Source: Magnetospirillum sp.
Lineage (GTDB): Bacteria; Pseudomonadota; Alphaproteobacteria; Rhodospirillales; Magnetospirillaceae
Direction of reading: 5' to 3'
DNA length: 10,688 bases
Assembly: GCA_020217035.1 (NCBI GenBank)
Contig: JAIWOG010000210.1
Span: 1-10,688 of the forward strand
Shown here: piece after piece, positions 7,009 to 10,688 of the stretch
Numbering within the stretch: the first letter of the stretch is position 1
Layout of the letters: the number at the start of each line of letters is the position of its first letter
Notes under the pieces: generated by a model
Seen by the model: only the letters and a program-made list of their open reading frames with translations
Told to the model about the DNA's origin: nothing
Databases searched by the model: none
Program-made: the position numbers and the translations under genes

Positions 7009-7015
7009 TTGCGCC

Positions 7016-8077
7016 ATGCCCGTCAGCGATCCTTCCGCCCTGCCCCCGCTTCTGCTTGCCTGGTACGACCGTGCCGGGCGTGACCTGCCGTGGCGCAAGA
7101 AGCATGGCGAAGTGGCCGATCCCTATCATGTCTGGCTGTCGGAAGTGATGCTGCAACAGACCACGGTGGTGGCGGTGGCGCCGTATTTCCGCAAGTTCGT
7201 CGAACGCTGGCCCACGGTTGGCGCCTTGGCGGCCGCCTCCGAGGACGAGGTGATGCACGCCTGGGCGGGACTGGGATACTACGCCCGGGCACGAAACCTG
7301 CACGCCTGCGCCAAGGTGGTGGCAAGCTGGCGCGACGGCCGCTTTCCCGACGACGAGGATTCTTTACGCAAGCTGCCGGGCGTCGGCGACTACACCGCCG
7401 CCGCCATCGCCGCCATCGCCTTCGGCCGTCGCGCCGTGGTCATGGACGGCAACGTCGAACGGGTGATGGCCCGGCTGTTCGCGGTGACCGATCCGTTGCC
7501 CGGTGTCAAACCGCGCCTGAAGGCACTGGCGGCGCAGTTGACCCCCGATTTCCGCCCCGGCGACTACGCGCAGGCGGTGATGGATCTGGGTGCCACCATC
7601 TGCACGCCGCGCAACCCGGCTTGCGTGCTGTGCCCATGGATGGCCGCCTGCGCAGGCAGCCGTCAGGGAATCGCCGCCAGCTTGCCGGCGAAACTGGCCA
7701 AGCCGGAACGCCCCACCCGCCACGGCACCGCGTTCTGGGCCATCCGCAAGGACGGCGCCGTGCTGATCCGCCGCCGCCCGCCACAAGGCTTGCTGGGCGG
7801 CATGATGGAAATTCCGTCCACGCCCTGGCGGGAAACCCCGTGGAATCCAGATGAACTGGCGGCCGAACAGCCGCTGCCCGGCCAATGGCGGGCCTTGCCC
7901 GGTTTGGTCCGCCACACTTTCACCCATTTTCACCTGGAACTTAAGCTGGTGGCGGCCAAGACCGCCGGCTCCGCCATCGCCCACGGGCTGTGGGTCCCGC
8001 TGGACAAGCTGGGCGACCACGCCTTGCCGTCGGTCATGGGCAAGGTGATCCGCCATGCCCTGGCCAAGGCCTATTGA
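7016..8077 (+). CDS. mutY: Adenine DNA glycosylase MutY
   Basis: The enzyme removes adenine mispaired with 8-oxoguanine, preventing G:C to T:A changes in the cytoplasm. The 353-residue protein has the HhH-GPD fold. The catalytic Glu43 sits in LSEVMLQQT, the helix-hairpin-helix is LPGVGDYTAAAI (120-131), and the catalytic Asp144 is in MDGNVERV. The [4Fe-4S] cluster ligands Cys196, Cys203, Cys206 and Cys212 have the exact C-x6-C-x2-C-x5-C spacing. The C-terminal NUDIX-like domain that reads 8-oxoguanine spans about 235-353 and includes HTFTHFHLEL (300-309). Nothing essential is missing and the length is normal. The ATG at 7016 has AAGG (7005-7008) seven bases upstream. The stop TGA overlaps the ribosome site of the next gene. 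Confidence 0.97.
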   Translation: MPVSDPSALPPLLLAWYDRAGRDLPWRKKHGEVADPYHVWLSEVMLQQTTVVAVAPYFRKFVERWPTVGALAAASEDEVMHAWAGLGYYARARNLHACAKVVASWRDGRFPDDEDSLRKLPGVGDYTAAAIAAIAFGRRAVVMDGNVERVMARLFAVTDPLPGVKPRLKALAAQLTPDFRPGDYAQAVMDLGATICTPRNPACVLCPWMAACAGSRQGIAASLPAKLAKPERPTRHGTAFWAIRKDGAVLIRRRPPQGLLGGMMEIPSTPWRETPWNPDELAAEQPLPGQWRALPGLVRHTFTHFHLELKLVAAKTAGSAIAHGLWVPLDKLGDHALPSVMGKVIRHALAKAY

Positions 8078-8080
8078 AGG
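8076..8080 (+). promoter_or_regulatory. Ribosome binding site that fixes the start of the secreted-protein gene
   Basis: GAAGG begins within the mutY stop codon. It touches the ATG at 8081, too close to serve it, but is nine bases from the ATG at 8090, which is therefore the likely start. The overlap with the stop codon suggests coupling to mutY. Confidence 0.65.
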
Positions 8081-8089
8081 ATGAAGACC

Positions 8090-8662
8090 ATGCGCCTCGC
8101 CCTTGCCGCCGCCCTGACCCTTGGCCTGGCCGGCCCCGCCCTGGCCGCCGACCCTTCCGCCCCCGGGGAACGGCTGCTGCTGGTGCCGCCGGCCAACTGG
8201 AAGCCGGTGCAGTTGAGCCAAAGCGAGAAGATGGTGGTGACCCGGCTTTATCCGCCCGGCCAGGACGAGAAGAACTGGAACGAGATCGTCACCGTGCAGG
8301 TCTACCCCAAGTCCAGCCAGACCGCCCGCCAGTTCGCCGAAAGCATCATCCAATACACCCGCGACGCCTGCGTCGCCGCCGGCCCCGGCCCGGTGACCGA
8401 AAAGCCCATCAACGGCTATCCCTCGGCCAGCGTGCCGGTGGCCTGCTCGGCGGGAAAAAGCTCCGGCATGGGCGGCTTCGTGCTGGCCACCGCCATCCAG
8501 GGCAAGGACGCGTTGTACGTGGTCCAGCGGCAATGGCGCGGCCCGGCCATCCCGCAAGGCGGCGAGCCCGCCTTCCCCCCCGGCATGTTGCAGCGCTGGA
8601 GCGCCTTCGCCCAAACGGTGGGCTTGTGCGACACCCGCGACAGCCGCCATCCCTGTCCCTGA
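8090..8662 (+). CDS. Unrecognised secreted protein downstream of mutY
   Basis: I do not recognise the family. The 190-residue product begins with a clear signal peptide (MRLALAAALTLGLAGPALA, cut probably after Ala19), so it is exported to the periplasm or beyond. The mature part has no further membrane helix. It contains a beta-rich stretch (WKPVQLSQSEKMVVTRLYPP, then WNEIVTVQVYPKSSQTARQF), a helix around 79-96 and a second beta region (ALYVVQRQWRGPA). It has four cysteines (94, 119, 180, 189), an even number compatible with two disulfides. The start ATG 8090 is chosen over 8081 on ribosome-site spacing. It follows mutY by 12 bp and is probably in the same transcript. The last five codons form one arm of the hairpin at 8647-8683, so the C-terminal residues may be shaped by that element rather than by protein function. 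Confidence 0.8.
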   Translation: MRLALAAALTLGLAGPALAADPSAPGERLLLVPPANWKPVQLSQSEKMVVTRLYPPGQDEKNWNEIVTVQVYPKSSQTARQFAESIIQYTRDACVAAGPGPVTEKPINGYPSASVPVACSAGKSSGMGGFVLATAIQGKDALYVVQRQWRGPAIPQGGEPAFPPGMLQRWSAFAQTVGLCDTRDSRHPCP

Positions 8663-8683
8663 CGGGGTCAGGGACAGGGATGG
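8647..8683 (+). terminator. Perfect 17-bp hairpin overlapping a stop codon, probable terminator
   Basis: Arms 8647-8663 and 8667-8683 (CCATCCCTGTCCCTGAC and its exact complement) enclose a GGG loop. The left arm contains the last codons and the TGA of the secreted-protein gene. GTTTAGCC follows, a poor U tract for the plus strand. Being symmetrical it could act on both converging transcripts. The right arm also contains the first seven bases of the first 56-bp repeat. Confidence 0.65.
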
Positions 8684-8830
8684 TTTAGCCAAGGGCACGC
8701 CCGAAGCGGGCGGCTCAGACGCCGCTCGGGCTGGGATGGTTTCGCCAAGGGCACGCCCGAAGCGGGCGGCTTAGACGCCGCTCGGGCTGGGATGGTTTCG
8801 CCAAGGGCACGCCCGAAGCGGGCGGCTTAG
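8677..8830. repeat. Tandem repeat, 2.75 copies of a 56-bp unit
   Basis: Units begin at 8677, 8733 and 8789, each with GGGATGGTTT. Units 1 and 2 differ only at 8687 (A versus C) and 8716 (C versus T). Unit 3 matches unit 2 exactly for 42 bases and ends at 8830. Each full unit contains a short stem GCCCG-AAG-CGGGC and a second stem GCGGC/GCCGC around a 6-base loop. A longer pairing of GCCCGAAGCGG with CCGCTCGGGC (one bulged A) is also possible. The array fills the whole gap between two convergent genes, and its last copy supplies the TAA stop (8827-8829) of the AhpD-like gene. There are no unique spacers, so it is not a CRISPR array. It may be a local duplication or a member of a dispersed intergenic repeat family. 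Confidence 0.93.
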
Positions 8831-9363
8831 GTCAGTTCCACCTTGGGGAAATCCACCTCGGTGCCGGCGGCCAGGTTGAAGTAGTTGGTGAAGATGTTCA
8901 GCGACACGTGGCCGATGATTTCGACGATGGCGCCGTTGTCGTAGCCGGCGGCGCGGATGGCGGCGAAGTCGGATTCGGCCAGGCGGCCACGCTTGGTCAC
9001 CAGCGACCGGGCGAAGACCAGGGCGGCGGCCACCTTGGGATCGGCGCTTTTACCCAGCAAATTGTCCTTGGCCTCGGCGTCTCCGATGCCCAGCGACTTG
9101 CCGATGGCGGCATGGGCCGAGGCACAATAGGTGCAGGCGTTGATGCCGGCCACCGCCAGGGCGATGTGTTCGCGCAGCTTGCGGTCCAGTGCGCCCTTGC
9201 CCAGGTTGCCGGCGAAGCCCAGATAGGCTTCCAGGGTCGCCGGCGAGTTGGCCATGGCCCGGAAGATGTTGGGCACGCCGCCGAACGAGCGCTTCACGCT
9301 GTCCAAGACGGTTTTGGCGGCGACAGAGGCGTTGTCCTGGTCGATCAAGGGAAGGTTGGCCAT
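8827..9363 (-). CDS. AhpD/carboxymuconolactone decarboxylase family protein
   Basis: The 178-residue cytoplasmic protein has the all-helical AhpD-like fold. The redox motif is Cys77-Thr-Tyr-Cys80 with His84 three residues on (CTYCASAH), preceded by REHIALAVAGINA, in which Glu66 and His67 are candidates for the proton-relay residues of AhpD. The C-terminal half (about 110-165) repeats the helical pattern without cysteines. Families of this type act as alkylhydroperoxidases or peroxidase-related proteins, and some members are decarboxylases. The cysteine pair favours a thiol-based peroxidase. The substrate is unknown. ATG 9363 has AGGAG (9370-9374) six bases upstream. The gene is divergent from an AraC regulator, a pairing that suggests control by it. 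Its stop codon lies in the repeat array. Confidence 0.88.
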   Translation of the reverse strand: MANLPLIDQDNASVAAKTVLDSVKRSFGGVPNIFRAMANSPATLEAYLGFAGNLGKGALDRKLREHIALAVAGINACTYCASAHAAIGKSLGIGDAEAKDNLLGKSADPKVAAALVFARSLVTKRGRLAESDFAAIRAAGYDNGAIVEIIGHVSLNIFTNYFNLAAGTEVDFPKVELT

Positions 9364-9392
9364 TTGGTTCTCCTGTGGGTTTGTCCGGGGAC

Positions 9393-9421
9393 TTGCGATG
9401 GGCCAAACACTGCCATACGAT
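9393..9421 (+). promoter_or_regulatory. Candidate promoter of the AraC-type gene
   Basis: TTGCGA (9393-9398) and TACGAT (9416-9421), each four of six to consensus, are 17 bases apart. Transcription would start near 9428, giving an almost leaderless message for the ATG at 9432, which also lacks a good ribosome site. Both boxes touch the repeats at 9396-9425, as expected if the regulator controls its own gene. Confidence 0.35.
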
Positions 9422-9425
9422 AGGC
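9396..9425. promoter_or_regulatory. Possible AraC-type operator: direct repeat with 22-bp spacing
   Basis: CGATGGGC (9396-9403) and CGATAGGC (9418-9425) match at seven of eight positions and start 22 bases apart, about two helical turns. AraC-family proteins carry two helix-turn-helix units and typically bind direct half-sites about 21 bp apart. The second half-site also lies inside a 16-base palindrome, TGCC-N8-GGCA, at 9411-9426. The site is between the regulator and the AhpD-like gene. Binding is inferred. Confidence 0.45.
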
Positions 9426-9431
9426 ATCATT

Positions 9432-10304
9432 ATGTCCGACAATGATTGCAATTCGTCCAAATCCACCCCTGATGACAGCTGCGCCAGCCTGTCGGTCGAC
9501 CGGCTGGCCGGCATCCTTGGCCGCTTGCGCCTCACCGCCCGGGTCTATCGCGCGCAGCCCTTGGCCGAGCCCGTGGTTTTCGATGCCCGCGCCCACTTGC
9601 ATATTTTGCGGTCAGGGCGGGTTCAGGTGCGGGTCGGCGATGTCGCCGACACCATCGATGCCCCGGCGGCGATCCTGTTGCCGCAATCCCTTTCCCACCG
9701 CGTCGTCCCGCTGAACGGCCCCTGCGATCTGGCGTCGGCGCATATCGACTTGGGCGGCATCGCCAATCCCCTTGCCCAGGCGCTGCCGGCCTTGCAAGCC
9801 CTGGACCTGCGGAAGGATTCGCAAGGATGGCAACTGCGCTCGGTGCTGGACCTGCTGTTCGGCGAGGCCGAGGAACGCCATTGCGGACATCAAGTGGTGA
9901 TGGACCGGCTGGCGGAAGCGGCCCTGGTGCTAATTCTGCGTCAGTCCATGGAGGTGGCCGAAGGCATCGGCTTGCTGGCCGGCTTGGCTCATCCCCAATT
10001 GGCGGTGGCGCTGACCGCCATGCATGACCATCCCGGCGCCGACTGGACACTGGAAAGGCTGGCGGAAACCGCCGGCCTGTCACGCAGCGTTTTCGCCGAC
10101 ACCTTTCATCAGGTGGTGGGGGTGCCGCCGGGCCAGTATCTGTCCGGCTGGCGCATGGCCTTGGCCCGCGACGCCCTGGAACGTGGCGAATCCCTGAAGC
10201 GGGTGGCCCGCGATGTCGGCTATGCCAGTCCGGCGGCGCTGTCACGGGCGTTTTCACGCCATCATGGCGTCAGCGCCCGGACTCTGTTGAAGACTGATCG
10301 TTAA
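9432..10304 (+). CDS. AraC-family transcriptional regulator with Cupin_6 sensor domain
   Basis: The 290-residue protein has an N-terminal cupin of the Cupin_6 type (about 22-105). It begins with DRLAGILGRLRLTARVY, continues with HLHILRSGRVQVRVGD and ends with AILLPQSLSHRV. The C-terminal DNA-binding domain (about 187-288) has two helix-turn-helix units: WTLERLAETAGLSRSVFADTF (205-225, first) and SLKRVARDVGYASPAALSRAF (254-274, second), joined by the linker helix PPGQYLSGWRMALARDAL. Regulators of this type often stand divergent from an oxidoreductase or AhpD-like gene they control, as here. The ligand is unknown. The ATG at 9432 is chosen since homologous sequence starts shortly after it. The reading frame stays open upstream to 9189, but that part is the antisense of the AhpD-like gene. 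The 3' end overlaps the Hpt gene by 35 bp, tail to tail. Confidence 0.9.
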   Translation: MSDNDCNSSKSTPDDSCASLSVDRLAGILGRLRLTARVYRAQPLAEPVVFDARAHLHILRSGRVQVRVGDVADTIDAPAAILLPQSLSHRVVPLNGPCDLASAHIDLGGIANPLAQALPALQALDLRKDSQGWQLRSVLDLLFGEAEERHCGHQVVMDRLAEAALVLILRQSMEVAEGIGLLAGLAHPQLAVALTAMHDHPGADWTLERLAETAGLSRSVFADTFHQVVGVPPGQYLSGWRMALARDALERGESLKRVARDVGYASPAALSRAFSRHHGVSARTLLKTDR

Positions 10305-10688
10305 GGGCGGCCGTCTGTTCGAATGCCTGGCACAATTCCTGAAACAGCTCGTCCAACCCCCCTTGACCGGATTTCGCGGCTTGTTCCAACCGCGACGCGG
10401 CGGCGGACAGGCGGGCATAGCCCAGGTTGGCCGCCGCCCCCTTCAGGGCGTGGGCGGCGTTGGCGACACGGGATGGTTGGCCGGATCGCAAGGCGTCGTC
10501 GATGTCGCCCCGGTAAACCGGCAGCTTGTCGTGGAACGACTGGCACAGGCGGTTGAAACTGTCCTCGCCCAGGGCGTCGGACAAGTCGGCGACCACGTCC
10601 ATGTCGCGCAGCGGCGGTGCCTGCGGCGCGGCGGCCTCGGCGTTGGCCGGCGGGGCGCTGGCCGGCGGGGCGCTTGCTGGTGGGGCGC
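10270..10688 (-). CDS. C-terminal part of a protein ending in an Hpt phosphotransfer domain (cut by the right edge)
   Basis: The frame is open from the right edge to the TGA at 10270-10272. The visible 138 or so residues start with a linker of alanine, proline and serine (APPAS repeated), then NAEAAAPQAPPLRD, then a four-helix Hpt domain. The phosphoacceptor histidine is in NAAHALKGAAANLG, its codon at 10450-10452. Hpt domains pass phosphate between receiver domains in multistep phosphorelays. A C-terminal Hpt behind a flexible linker is typical of hybrid sensor kinases or receiver-Hpt proteins, so the missing N-terminal part is probably one of those. A shorter protein starting at ATG 10602 is possible, but no ribosome site precedes that ATG and the frame upstream is clearly coding-like. 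Confidence 0.8.
   Translation of the reverse strand, partial: APPASAPPASAPPANAEAAAPQAPPLRDMDVVADLSDALGEDSFNRLCQSFHDKLPVYRGDIDDALRSGQPSRVANAAHALKGAAANLGYARLSAAASRLEQAAKSGQGGLDELFQELCQAFEQTAALNDQSSTESGR
10645..10688. repeat. 15-bp tandem repeat encoding the Pro/Ala linker of the Hpt protein
   Basis: The units 10645-10659 and 10660-10674 are identical (GGCCGGCGGGGCGCT), and a third, 10675-10688, is diverged and cut by the edge. The period is a multiple of three and encodes repeats of five residues (ASAPP). The array continues beyond the window to an unknown length. It is probably a variable-length flexible linker. Confidence 0.8.

Noticed and set aside
6981..7015. tRNA or small RNA gene between the DciA-like gene and mutY
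   Set aside because: The gap is only 35 bp and shows no cloverleaf or stable stem.
7364..8698. Minus-strand open frame (444 codons) opposite mutY and the secreted-protein gene
   Set aside because: MutY has every catalytic and iron-sulfur residue on the plus strand. The reverse frame has no recognisable features and exists because GC-rich DNA has few stops.
8677..8830. CRISPR-like array
   Set aside because: The units are directly adjacent with no unique spacers, and there are no cas genes; it is a plain tandem repeat.
9189..9431. N-terminal extension of the AraC regulator by 81 codons
   Set aside because: The extension is the antisense of the AhpD-like gene's start. AraC-like sequence begins only after the ATG at 9432.

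Overview
The window reads as ordinary chromosome of a GC-rich alphaproteobacterium, most like the Rhodospirillales (Magnetospirillum/Rhodospirillum type). The assignment rests on three things visible in the sequence: an F0 ATP synthase operon in the order atpI-atpB-atpE-atpF'-atpF with a b' subunit and no F1 genes attached, an SMC protein with the shortened alphaproteobacterial-looking hinge, and the neighbourhood of mutY, a DciA/DUF721 gene, a DsbA-like gene and smc. No database search was possible, so genus level is an inference. No transposase, phage gene, CRISPR array, rRNA or tRNA was seen.

Layout. Positions 1-2115 (minus strand) hold the F0 operon, entered from a good promoter at about 2173-2201 and running off the left edge inside atpF. 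Positions 2116-2335 hold that promoter and GC-rich hairpins downstream of smc. Positions 2336-6437 (minus) hold smc preceded by a secreted DsbA-like oxidoreductase, probably one transcript from a promoter around 6467-6495. Further upstream on the same strand is a DciA-like gene (6492-6980). It is divergent from mutY (7016-8077, plus), which is closely followed and probably translationally coupled to a gene for an unrecognised secreted protein (8090-8662).

Positions 8647-8830 are the most unusual stretch: a perfect 17-bp hairpin at the stop codon of the secreted protein, then 2.75 copies of a nearly identical 56-bp tandem repeat whose last copy includes the stop codon of the convergent gene. 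That gene (8827-9363, minus) is an AhpD/carboxymuconolactone-decarboxylase family protein. It is divergent from a Cupin_6-type AraC regulator (9432-10304, plus), and the 68-bp gap between them holds a 22-bp-spaced direct repeat and a palindrome that look like an operator. The regulator overlaps tail to tail by 35 bp with the 3' end of a gene for a protein ending in an Hpt phosphotransfer domain (10270 to the right edge).

How the genes work together. The F0 genes build the membrane proton channel of ATP synthase. SMC, DciA and MutY serve chromosome segregation, helicase loading and base-excision repair. The DsbA-like protein handles thiols outside the cytoplasm, and the secreted orphan with four cysteines could be a client, although nothing shows this. 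The AraC/AhpD pair looks like a small self-contained regulatory unit. I found no clear new multi-gene system; the best leads are the repeat array, the AraC operator and the hairpin between atpE and atpF'.
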